DNA of 32,855 nt, taken from contig JAEYQM010000067.1 in assembly GCA_023410025.1 (NCBI GenBank), positions 1 to 32,855 of the forward strand. Direction: 5' to 3'. The stretch is from Bacillota bacterium (GTDB lineage Bacteria > Bacillota_I > Bacilli_A > ML615J-28 > CAG-698). Shown here in pieces: positions 15,657 through 22,873 of the stretch (position 1 is the stretch's first letter; each line of letters opens with the position of its first letter). The notes beneath the pieces were generated by a model. It was not told the origin of the DNA. It worked only from the letters and a program-made list of their open reading frames with translations, and made no database searches. Made by a program: the position numbers and the translations under genes.

Positions 15657-16501
15657 AGTTTGCTTATTATTCTCCAAAGAAGAAAAAGAAACATACAATT
15701 AAATATTCACTTCAAGATATAAATTTAAAAATTGATTCTAAAAATGAGTTTATTGCAATTGTTGGTCATACAGGAAGTGGAAAATCAACTTTAGTTCAAT
15801 TGATGAATTTACTTCTTTTACCAACTGAAGGAACTACTGAAATATATAATACTACAGTTACTCATAAGGGAATAAAAAATGTTAAAAAGATTAGAGAAAA
15901 AGTAGGATTAGTTTTTCAATTTCCAGAATACCAAATTTTTGAAGATACTGTATTAAAAGACATTATGTTTGGTCCAAAAAATTATAAAATAGAGAACCCT
16001 GAAGAAGTAGCAAAAGAAGCCGCAAAAATATTAGGAATAGAAAATTTACTTAGTAAAAGTCCATTTGCATTAAGTGGTGGACAAATGAGAAAGGTTGCTA
16101 TTGCTGGAATCCTTGCTTCTAAACCTGAAATTCTAATTTTAGATGAACCAACTGCAGGATTGGATCCTACAGCAAAAAAAGAATTATTAGAGTTTCTTTC
16201 TAGTTTAAATAAAGATTTACAAAAAACAATTATCCTTATTACACATGATATGGATGTAGTTGCTAAATATGTTAATAGAGTTATTGTATTAAAGCAAGGT
16301 CTTATACAATATGATGGCCCTAAAGAAGAATTGTTTAAAAATGAAAAAGTCGTTAAGGAATGTAATCTAGACTATCCTGAAGTAGTAAAGATTATGATGA
16401 AGATAAAAGAAAAAACAGGATCGGATTTAGATGTGTATAAGTACAATATAGAAGATGCATACAATGAGATAGTTTTAAAAATGGGGGCCAAAAATGAATA
16501 G
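15632..16501 (+). CDS. ecfA2: ECF transporter ATPase EcfA2
   Basis: A 289-residue partner of EcfA1. It has Walker A GHTGSGKST, the EcfA2-specific Q-loop VFQFPEYQIFEDTVLKDI, signature LSGGQMRKVAIAGIL, Walker B ILILDEPTAGLDP and switch His in ITHDMDVV. The start lies inside the end of ecfA1, behind a GAGG site, and the end overlaps ecfT by 8 bases, so the three subunits are translationally coupled. Confidence 0.94.
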   Translation: MGINLSEVKFAYYSPKKKKKHTIKYSLQDINLKIDSKNEFIAIVGHTGSGKSTLVQLMNLLLLPTEGTTEIYNTTVTHKGIKNVKKIREKVGLVFQFPEYQIFEDTVLKDIMFGPKNYKIENPEEVAKEAAKILGIENLLSKSPFALSGGQMRKVAIAGILASKPEILILDEPTAGLDPTAKKELLEFLSSLNKDLQKTIILITHDMDVVAKYVNRVIVLKQGLIQYDGPKEELFKNEKVVKECNLDYPEVVKIMMKIKEKTGSDLDVYKYNIEDAYNEIVLKMGAKNE

Positions 16502-17462
16502 TAAGATGATATTAGGCCAATATTATAACACTGACTCATTTGTTCATCGTTTAGATCCAAGAACAAAGCTTATATCTTTATTCATTCTAATGATATCTAT
16601 ATTTTTGATAACAAATATATATTATCTATTAGTGATGACAGCAGTAATTTTATGTTTTATTTTACTATCAAAAATACCTTTAAAGAGATTTTTTAATAGT
16701 TTTAAAATGATGACATTTATTTTACTATTTACTGTAGTTTTTCAAATACTATTTACGCAAACAGGTGATTTGTTAGTTGATTTTAAGTTTGATATGACGA
16801 TATCTAATTTAGTTATATCAGTGTTGCTTTTAGTGATTTATTTTGTATACGCTAAATTTGTAAACAAGTTTAAAACCTTAGTATTTTTATTACTAGCTTT
16901 TGCTTCTTTCTACTTACAACATGAATTTCATTATTTAAATAGTTTATTCACATATTCGATTACCGTATATGATGATGGATTATTCTTTGCTTTAAAAATT
17001 GTATTTAGAATTATTAACTTAATTAGTATATCATCACTATTAACATTTACAACAAAACCAACTGACTTAACTTCAGGTATAGAAAGTCTTGCAAAACCAT
17101 TAAAATTTATTGGTGTTAATACAAGTATAATGGCAATGATGATTTCAATTGCAATTAGGTTTATTCCAACATTAATTAATGAGGCAAATCGTATTCTTAA
17201 AGCACAAGCTTCAAGAGGAGTAGACTTTAAAGAAAGTAAATTTAATGACAAGATAGTTCAGATTATATCATTATTAATTCCAATGATTGTTATAGCTTAT
17301 AAGAGGGCTGAAGATCTAGCTAATGCAATGGAGGCAAGAGGTTATATACCTGGTGCACAAAGAACAAGTTTAAATGTCTTAAAATTACGTAGAAATGATT
17401 ATCTTACTATTGCAGTTACTTTATGTATACTAACATTTACAATTGCAATAAATTTTATATAA
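16494..17462 (+). CDS. ecfT: ECF transporter transmembrane subunit EcfT
   Basis: The membrane coupling protein that links the EcfA1-EcfA2 ATPases to S components. It has the N-terminal SFVHRLDPRTKLIS motif and both coupling motifs near the C-terminus: AQASRGVDF and AMEARGYIPGAQRTS, whose Arg-Gly pairs sit in the coupling helices that contact the ATPases. At 322 residues it is about 55 longer than typical EcfT. The extra part is about residues 97-152, between LFTQTGDLL and SITVYDDGL, and contains two additional hydrophobic segments. Confidence 0.92.
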   Translation: MNSKMILGQYYNTDSFVHRLDPRTKLISLFILMISIFLITNIYYLLVMTAVILCFILLSKIPLKRFFNSFKMMTFILLFTVVFQILFTQTGDLLVDFKFDMTISNLVISVLLLVIYFVYAKFVNKFKTLVFLLLAFASFYLQHEFHYLNSLFTYSITVYDDGLFFALKIVFRIINLISISSLLTFTTKPTDLTSGIESLAKPLKFIGVNTSIMAMMISIAIRFIPTLINEANRILKAQASRGVDFKESKFNDKIVQIISLLIPMIVIAYKRAEDLANAMEARGYIPGAQRTSLNVLKLRRNDYLTIAVTLCILTFTIAINFI

Positions 17463-17465
17463 TAT

Positions 17466-18191
17466 ATGAGATATAAATGTACAGTTTCCTATGATGGGAC
17501 AAATTTTCATGGATTTCAAATTCAAGACGATTTAAGAACAGTTCAATTAGAAATAGAAAATGCCTTATTAATCATTGCAAAGAGACATATTAGAATACAC
17601 TCTGCAGGAAGAACTGATACGGGTGTACATAGTATAGGACAAGTCTTTCATTTTGACTATGAAGTTACAATGAGAGAATGGAATATGCAAAATGCAATAA
17701 ATTCCAGACTTCCAAGAGATATTTATATATCAAAAGTTGAGTTAGTAGATGAAGGATTTCATTCCAGATATTCAGCAAAAGGAAAATCATATACATATAC
17801 AATTGATATAGGAGAGTATAATCCATTATATTCTAACTACAGATATTATTATAAATATCCAATTGATATAAATAAAATGATTGAAGCTTCAAAAATTTTG
17901 ATAGGTGAGCATGATTTTAAGTCCTTTACAAAGAATCATAAATTAATAAATACTGTGAGAAACATTTATTTAATAAATTTTGAAATAGATGGAAGTTTGA
18001 TTAAAATTAATTTTCAGGGTAATGGTTTTTTGCATAATATGATTCGAATAATAGTAGCAATGTTACTCGAAGTTGCAAGAGGAAAAATAACAATTGATGA
18101 CTTAGAAATGATATTAAAAAAAGGTGACAGAAAAAAAGCACCAAAAACTGCTCCACCAAATGGACTATGTTTAGAAAAGGTATTCTATTAA
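17466..18191 (+). CDS. truA: tRNA pseudouridine(38-40) synthase TruA
   Basis: A 241-residue enzyme that makes pseudouridine at positions 38-40 of the tRNA anticodon arm. The catalytic Asp is in SAGRTDTGVHSIGQVFHFD, and the NFQGNGFLHNMIRIIVAML block near the C-terminus is typical. It follows ecfT by three bases without a clear ribosome site, so translation is probably coupled. The ecfA1-ecfA2-ecfT-truA order is the usual one in Bacilli. Its stop codon lies in the loop of the operon terminator. Confidence 0.95.
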   Translation: MRYKCTVSYDGTNFHGFQIQDDLRTVQLEIENALLIIAKRHIRIHSAGRTDTGVHSIGQVFHFDYEVTMREWNMQNAINSRLPRDIYISKVELVDEGFHSRYSAKGKSYTYTIDIGEYNPLYSNYRYYYKYPIDINKMIEASKILIGEHDFKSFTKNHKLINTVRNIYLINFEIDGSLIKINFQGNGFLHNMIRIIVAMLLEVARGKITIDDLEMILKKGDRKKAPKTAPPNGLCLEKVFY

Positions 18192-18208
18192 TTTAGATAC
18201 CTTTTTTT
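18175..18208 (+). terminator. Intrinsic terminator at the end of the ecf-truA operon
   Basis: AAAAGGTAT (18175-18183) pairs with ATACCTTTT (18197-18205), followed by more T. The 5' arm is inside the truA coding sequence. Confidence 0.82.
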
Positions 18209-18257
18209 ACTTATATTTAACAAACAAAAAAAGTATCTTTATTTTTAGCGTATTTTA

Positions 18258-18266
18258 TGAGATAAT
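18258..18266 (+). promoter_or_regulatory. Extended -10 promoter of the tmk operon
   Basis: TGA-GATAAT (hexamer 18261-18266) with no good -35. The tmk start follows 35 bases later behind AAGGAG. Confidence 0.4.
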
Positions 18267-18301
18267 ATAACTAGGAATTTATAAAATAAGGAGAAATAAT
18301 T

Positions 18302-18931
18302 ATGAAGGGTTATTTAATTACTTTTGAAGGACCAGAGGGAAGCGGAAAAACTACAGTAATGAAAAGATTAGCAGAATATCTTGAGTTAAAAGGATATAAT
18401 GTAATTAAAACAAGAGAACCAGGCGGGACAGTTATATCTGAAAAAATTCGTGGAATAATATTAGATATTAATCACAAAGAAATGGCACCTGAAACAGAAG
18501 CATTACTTTATGCTGCAAGTAGAACGCAACATATTGTGGAAGTAATTAAACCTAATATTGAAAAAGGAAATATTATCCTATGTGATAGATATCTAGATAG
18601 TTCACTTGTTTATCAAGGATATGCCCGTGGCCTTGGAATAGAAAAAGTTTTAGAAATTAATAAATATGCAGTCGAAAATGCTTTACCCGATCTAACAATT
18701 TTCTTTGATATAAAACCACGAATTGGTTTAAATAGAATTAAAGATAATCATCGAGTTCAAGACCGTTTAGACTTAGAGAAATTAGAATTCCACGATAAAG
18801 TATATATGGGTTATAGAACAATTTGTGATATCTTTACAGATAGAATAAAAATTGTTAATGCTGAAAATGATCAAGACACTGTATATAATGATGTTCAAGA
18901 TTTGATATGTAAGTTCTTGGAGAAGAAATAA
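18302..18931 (+). CDS. tmk: Thymidylate kinase
   Basis: A 209-residue enzyme phosphorylating dTMP to dTDP for DNA synthesis. It has the P-loop FEGPEGSGKTT, the TREPGGT substrate motif, the CDRYLDSSLVYQGYARG motif with the catalytic DRY, and a lid region near HRVQDRLD. Length is standard. It overlaps holB by one base (TAATG), starting a DNA replication and RNA modification operon. Confidence 0.96.
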   Translation: MKGYLITFEGPEGSGKTTVMKRLAEYLELKGYNVIKTREPGGTVISEKIRGIILDINHKEMAPETEALLYAASRTQHIVEVIKPNIEKGNIILCDRYLDSSLVYQGYARGLGIEKVLEINKYAVENALPDLTIFFDIKPRIGLNRIKDNHRVQDRLDLEKLEFHDKVYMGYRTICDIFTDRIKIVNAENDQDTVYNDVQDLICKFLEKK

Positions 18932-19899
18932 TGAACTTTGATAAGTTAAATAAATTTCATAGCAATGTAGTCAAACTTCTTACAAATAGTAATAAAAAGG
19001 GAAGACTTAGTCACACATATTTATTCTATGGTGCAAAAGGAACTTTAAAAATGGAGGGTGCTTTATTTTTATCATCTTTAATACTATGTGAAAATAAAAA
19101 TGCATGTGGACAATGCCAAGAATGCAAAAAAATTCTTGAAGGAAAAAATCAAAATATATATAAAGTAACTCCTGAAACTACATCAATAAAAAAAGAACAA
19201 ATTACTGATTTGATTTCTGATTTCTCAAGAGTCAGTGATAAACCAAGGGTATTTATTATTGATGGAATAGATAAGGCCAATCAAACAAGTGCGAATACAT
19301 TATTAAAATTTCTTGAAGAAGCAAATGATAATTGTTATGGTATTATGCTTGCTGAAAATATTAATTTAGTATTACCAACAATTATATCAAGATCACAACT
19401 TGTGAACTTTTACCCAATTAGTAGAGAAAACATTAGTAATTGTTTGAAAGAACAAGGAATAAACGAACATATTGCTATTGCTTTAGGTGTTGTTTCAAGT
19501 AGTTTAGACGAAGCAATACAATTATCAAAAGATCAAACAATTGAAAAAATATTAAATTTAGTTATTAAAATTTCAGAAAGTATTTCTATAGATGAATATG
19601 ATCCAATTTTAGACTATATAATTGAAGGAAATTTCTTAAATACAGCTGATCAAAGAGTATTAAATAAATATTTAATAGACTTATTAATTACACTAGAAAA
19701 TGATAAGATAAATTATAAAATAAATAATATAGATCGTATAGTTTTTTTTGATATTGTTTCTAAAAATAAACCTATTGATGATATGAGTAGGCAATTGGAA
19801 ATAATAAAAATTCTTATGGAATTAAAAGAGGAATTAAAGTATAATATAAATGTGGTTACAGGTATAGTATCCGCACTTATTAAAGTAAAGAGGTGTTGA
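18931..19899 (+). CDS. holB: DNA polymerase III delta' subunit
   Basis: A 322-residue clamp-loader subunit. The N-terminus LSHTYLFYGAKGTLK shows the degenerate P-loop expected for delta', which does not bind ATP. Four Cys in CENKNACGQCQECKK form the zinc module. PRVFIIDGIDKANQTSANTLLKFLEE is the Walker B-like and sensor region, and LPTIISRSQ contains the SRS/SRC-type arginine motif. The C-terminal ~120 residues are more divergent. It overlaps tmk by one base and ends in TGA two bases before ricT. Confidence 0.92.
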   Translation: MNFDKLNKFHSNVVKLLTNSNKKGRLSHTYLFYGAKGTLKMEGALFLSSLILCENKNACGQCQECKKILEGKNQNIYKVTPETTSIKKEQITDLISDFSRVSDKPRVFIIDGIDKANQTSANTLLKFLEEANDNCYGIMLAENINLVLPTIISRSQLVNFYPISRENISNCLKEQGINEHIAIALGVVSSSLDEAIQLSKDQTIEKILNLVIKISESISIDEYDPILDYIIEGNFLNTADQRVLNKYLIDLLITLENDKINYKINNIDRIVFFDIVSKNKPIDDMSRQLEIIKILMELKEELKYNINVVTGIVSALIKVKRC

Positions 19900-19900
19900 G

Positions 19901-20749
19901 ATGGCAAAAGTCGTAGGTATTGGATTTAAAGAAGTTGGAAAAATATATTGGTTTAATCCAGAACCATTCGAACTAGTAATTGGTTCAAAAGTTATTGTTG
20001 AAACTGTAAGAGGACTTGAACTAGGTACTGTTATCGAGCCTATAAAACTAGTAGAAGATAGTAGTTTGGAACATGAATTAAAAAATGTTATTCGTATTGC
20101 AAACGATAAAGATATAGCTAAATATAAAGAAAATGAATTAAAAGCAGAAAGTTCTGAACCAATCATAAAAGAAATAGTAGGATCAAAACAACTTGAAATG
20201 AAAGTTGTTGGTTGTGAATATATACTTGATGGTTCAAAACTTATAATATATTATAATGCTGAAGGTCGTGTTGACTTTAGAGAACTTGTTAAAGACTTAG
20301 CAAGTGAATTTAAGGTAAGAATTGAATTAAGACAAATAGGGCAACGTGAAGGTGCAAAAATGATTGGCGCCGTTGGAACCTGTGGAAGAGAAGTATGTTG
20401 TAGAAAGCATCTTCGTGAATTTGATTTAGTAACCATGAAGATGGCTAAGGATCAAGGTATGGCCTTATCATCAGGCAAAATAACTGGTATGTGTGGAAAA
20501 CTAATGTGTTGCATTAGTTATGAAAACGACTATTACGTTGAAGTACGTAAAAGAATGCCAAATGTAGGTGATGTAGTTGATACTCCATCTTGCTGTGATT
20601 GCAAAGTTGTTGCAGTCGACTACATTAGAGAGATTGTGAAAACAAAATCTAAAGAATCAGAAGGGTTCGAGTATTGGGGCGCTGCGGAAGTTAGTTGTTG
20701 TAAAAAATCTAAAAGTGATGATGTGAATAATGATGGAAGTAATTCATGA
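19901..20749 (+). CDS. ricT: RicT/YaaT, PSP1-domain subunit of the Y complex
   Basis: A 282-residue PSP1-domain protein. The central block GAVGTCGREVCCRKHL and TGMCGKLMCCISYEND is the highly conserved signature, and SCCDC follows. In Bacillus subtilis RicT acts with RicA and RicF in a complex carrying Fe-S clusters that promotes RNase Y-dependent mRNA maturation, and it influences sporulation and biofilm development. The many Cys fit cluster binding. GAGGTG overlapping the holB end serves as the ribosome site. It overlaps trmN6 by 20 bases. Whether ricA and ricF exist elsewhere cannot be seen here. Confidence 0.92.
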   Translation: MAKVVGIGFKEVGKIYWFNPEPFELVIGSKVIVETVRGLELGTVIEPIKLVEDSSLEHELKNVIRIANDKDIAKYKENELKAESSEPIIKEIVGSKQLEMKVVGCEYILDGSKLIIYYNAEGRVDFRELVKDLASEFKVRIELRQIGQREGAKMIGAVGTCGREVCCRKHLREFDLVTMKMAKDQGMALSSGKITGMCGKLMCCISYENDYYVEVRKRMPNVGDVVDTPSCCDCKVVAVDYIREIVKTKSKESEGFEYWGAAEVSCCKKSKSDDVNNDGSNS

Positions 20750-21461
20750 ACTACTTGGATATAATAGAATAAAAATTATTCAAAATGATGAAATGTTTAG
20801 TTTCTCATTAGATTCAATCTTGTTAGCAAACTTTGTTGAAACAACTTTAAAAACAAATAAAATAATAGATTTAGGTTGTGGTAATGCCCCTATTCCGTTA
20901 TATTTAACCCTAAAAACAAATGCAAAAATAATAGGTGTTGAAATCCAAAAGGAAATTGCAGATATGGCAAAAAGAGGTGTTGAACTAAATGGATTAGGTG
21001 AACAAATTGAAATAATTAATGATGACCTAAAAGGCATATACTTGAAGGTTCAAGCAAACACTTTTGATATAGTAGTTTCAAATCCCCCATATTTTAAAGT
21101 TCATAAAGAAAGCAATCTAAATAAAAACGATTATCTTACAATTGCAAGGCACGAAGTAATGGCGACATTAGATGATATTGTTGTTGAAGCAAAAAAGTTA
21201 CTGGTTGATGGTGGATCGCTTTATTTAGTACACAGGGCTGAAAGAATTGAAGATATATTTGTAACAATGAGTAAACATAATATGGTTGTAAAAAAATTGC
21301 AATTTGTTTATTCTAAAAAAAGCTCAAGCAATGCTTTAGCAGTGCTTATTCAGGCAAAGAAAAATAAGAACTCTGGACTCAAAGTATTACAACCAATTTA
21401 CGCATATGATGACAATGGAAAATATACTGAAGAAATAAAAAAGATATTTAACTTCAAATGA
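20730..21461 (+). CDS. trmN6: tRNA1(Val) adenine-N6 methyltransferase-like protein
   Basis: A 243-residue class I SAM-dependent methyltransferase of the YabB/TrmN6 group, which methylates N6 of an adenine in the tRNA anticodon loop. It has SAM motif I IIDLGCGNAPIPLYL, an acidic end of strand 2 in GVEIQKEIAD, and the catalytic SNPPYFK motif of N6-adenine methyltransferases. It starts inside the end of ricT at one of two adjacent ATGs (20730 or 20733). Its place after ricT matches the Bacillus gene order. The target base is taken from family knowledge. Confidence 0.87.
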   Translation: MMEVIHELLGYNRIKIIQNDEMFSFSLDSILLANFVETTLKTNKIIDLGCGNAPIPLYLTLKTNAKIIGVEIQKEIADMAKRGVELNGLGEQIEIINDDLKGIYLKVQANTFDIVVSNPPYFKVHKESNLNKNDYLTIARHEVMATLDDIVVEAKKLLVDGGSLYLVHRAERIEDIFVTMSKHNMVVKKLQFVYSKKSSSNALAVLIQAKKNKNSGLKVLQPIYAYDDNGKYTEEIKKIFNFK

Positions 21462-21473
21462 AAATATAAAGTA

Positions 21474-21482
21474 TGTTATAAT
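21474..21482 (+). promoter_or_regulatory. Extended -10 promoter of the TerB-like gene
   Basis: TGT-TATAAT (hexamer 21477-21482) lies 12 bases after the trmN6 stop; the -35 region is poor. Confidence 0.55.
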
Positions 21483-21504
21483 ATTACTATAAGGAGGCAT
21501 GATT

Positions 21505-21909
21505 ATGTTTTTAAGTTTATTATCAAAAGAAGAAAAGTTTTATTTTATAGATTTAATTACAAAACTTGTTTCAGTCGATGGTGCTGCAAACGAAATTGAA
21601 ATGCAAGTAATTAATAGATTAAAATACGAAATGGGTGAAGAAGCGTTACGTTACAAGAAAAGTAACCAACCAATTAACAAATTAATTGAGTATTTTAAAG
21701 ATAAGACTAAGTCAACAAGAAACCTTGTATTTATGAATTTAGTAAGCGCATCTTTATATGATGAGTGGTATAGTGTAGAAGAACATTTCTTAATTGAAGA
21801 AATTCAAGCTGCATTTGAAATATCTGATAAAAAGAAAGCCGAATTAATGAAAATAGTATATTCTGAAAGAGATTTACGTGAAAAGGCTAAAAGGATTATA
21901 TCAGAATGA
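21505..21909 (+). CDS. TerB-like helical protein
   Basis: A 134-residue, probably all-helical protein resembling the tellurite-resistance TerB-like domain: LLSKEEKFYFIDLITKLVSVDGAANEIE has the TerB pattern of a helix, an acidic DG turn and a charged helix, and a second similar turn occurs near YDEWYSVEEHFLIEEI. Stand-alone TerB-like proteins have no settled function. The ATG at 21505 is preferred to the one at 21499, because AAGGAGG (21491-21497) leaves a 7-base gap to the former and one base to the latter. It has its own promoter and overlaps rsmI (ATGA), so it drives rsmI expression. It occupies the position taken by yazA in the Bacillus cluster. Confidence 0.68.
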   Translation: MFLSLLSKEEKFYFIDLITKLVSVDGAANEIEMQVINRLKYEMGEEALRYKKSNQPINKLIEYFKDKTKSTRNLVFMNLVSASLYDEWYSVEEHFLIEEIQAAFEISDKKKAELMKIVYSERDLREKAKRIISE

Positions 21910-22757
21910 TTCGCCAGAAATCCTATCAAGATAATACTAATTCTTTATATTTAGTACCTACTCCTATAGGCAATTTTTCAGATATGACATTTAGAGCAGT
22001 TGAGGTACTTAAAGAAGTTGATATTATATATTGTGAAGATACAAGAGTGACTAAGAATTTACTTAGTCACTTTGGCATTAACACAAGACTTAGTAGTTAT
22101 CATATATTTAATGAACAGATTCAAATAAGTGAAATAATTGAAAAATTACAAGAAGGTAAAAATGTGGCCTTAGTTACTGATGCTGGAATGCCAGGAATTA
22201 GTGACCCAGGTTATTTAGTAGTAAACTCAGTTATAAAAGCAGGTTTTAATTTAATAAGTTTACCTGGAGCATGTGCTGCAGTTACAGCTTTAGTTGGTTC
22301 GGGATTACCATTAGAAAAATTTACTTTTATTGGTTTTTTACCAAGTAAAACTTCACAAAGACTCAAAGAATTAACAAAATACATTGATTATAAAGACACA
22401 TTAGTTTTTTATGAAGCACCTCATAGAATAATTGAAACTTTAAAAAGCATAAACGAAGTTTTTGGTAATAGATATGTTGTAGTTGCAAGAGAACTAACAA
22501 AAAAATTTGAAGAGTATATACGCGGAAATATTCTAGAAATTTTAGATCAAGTAGAATCCTTAAAAGGTGAAATCGTACTAATGGTTGAAGGCGCAAAAGC
22601 AAGTAAAATTCAAGAGGAACTTTCAGAATTATCAATTAAAGAACATTTTGATTATTATGTAAATCAAAATATGTCAGATATGGATGCAATAAAAAAAGTA
22701 GCAATAGATAGAGCAATTCCAAAAAATGAAGTTTATAAAATTATAAAAACTGAATAA
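21906..22757 (+). CDS. rsmI: 16S rRNA (cytidine1402-2'-O)-methyltransferase
   Basis: A 283-residue SAM-dependent enzyme modifying C1402 in the ribosomal decoding centre. The tetrapyrrole-methylase-like fold is shown by SLYLVPTPIGNFSDMTFRA, YCEDTRVTKNLLSHFGI, LVTDAGMPGISDPGYLVV, LPGACAAVTALVGSGLP and FIGFLPSK. FYEAPHRI and the VARELTKKFEE segment are also canonical. It overlaps the TerB-like gene by four bases and ends the operon at a hairpin terminator. Confidence 0.95.
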   Translation: MIRQKSYQDNTNSLYLVPTPIGNFSDMTFRAVEVLKEVDIIYCEDTRVTKNLLSHFGINTRLSSYHIFNEQIQISEIIEKLQEGKNVALVTDAGMPGISDPGYLVVNSVIKAGFNLISLPGACAAVTALVGSGLPLEKFTFIGFLPSKTSQRLKELTKYIDYKDTLVFYEAPHRIIETLKSINEVFGNRYVVVARELTKKFEEYIRGNILEILDQVESLKGEIVLMVEGAKASKIQEELSELSIKEHFDYYVNQNMSDMDAIKKVAIDRAIPKNEVYKIIKTE

Positions 22758-22762
22758 AAACC

Positions 22763-22806
22763 CTATTGATAAGTTTTTTATTAAAAATTTATTAGTAGAG
22801 TTTTTT
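22763..22806 (+). terminator. Intrinsic terminator after rsmI
   Basis: CTATTGATAA (22763-22772) pairs over 10 bp, with two GU pairs, with TTATTAGTAG (22789-22798), followed by AG and six T. Confidence 0.65.
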
Positions 22807-22842
22807 CTTTATCTTTTTTTTACTTTAATTTTTAAAAATTTA

Positions 22843-22851
22843 TGTTATAAT
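22843..22851 (+). promoter_or_regulatory. Extended -10 promoter of the GH2 gene
   Basis: TGT-TATAAT (hexamer 22846-22851). A perfect AT-only palindrome, AATTTTTAAAAATT (22827-22840), sits just upstream over the -35 region and could be an operator or merely a curved A/T tract. Confidence 0.55.
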
Positions 22852-22873
22852 ATATAAAAAGAGGTAATTAAAT

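Noticed and set aside
19890..19899. Possible use of TGA as tryptophan, as in many Mollicutes.
   Set aside because: TGA ends holB, trmN6, the TerB-like gene and the permease exactly at family-consistent positions, and all Trp codons are TGG.
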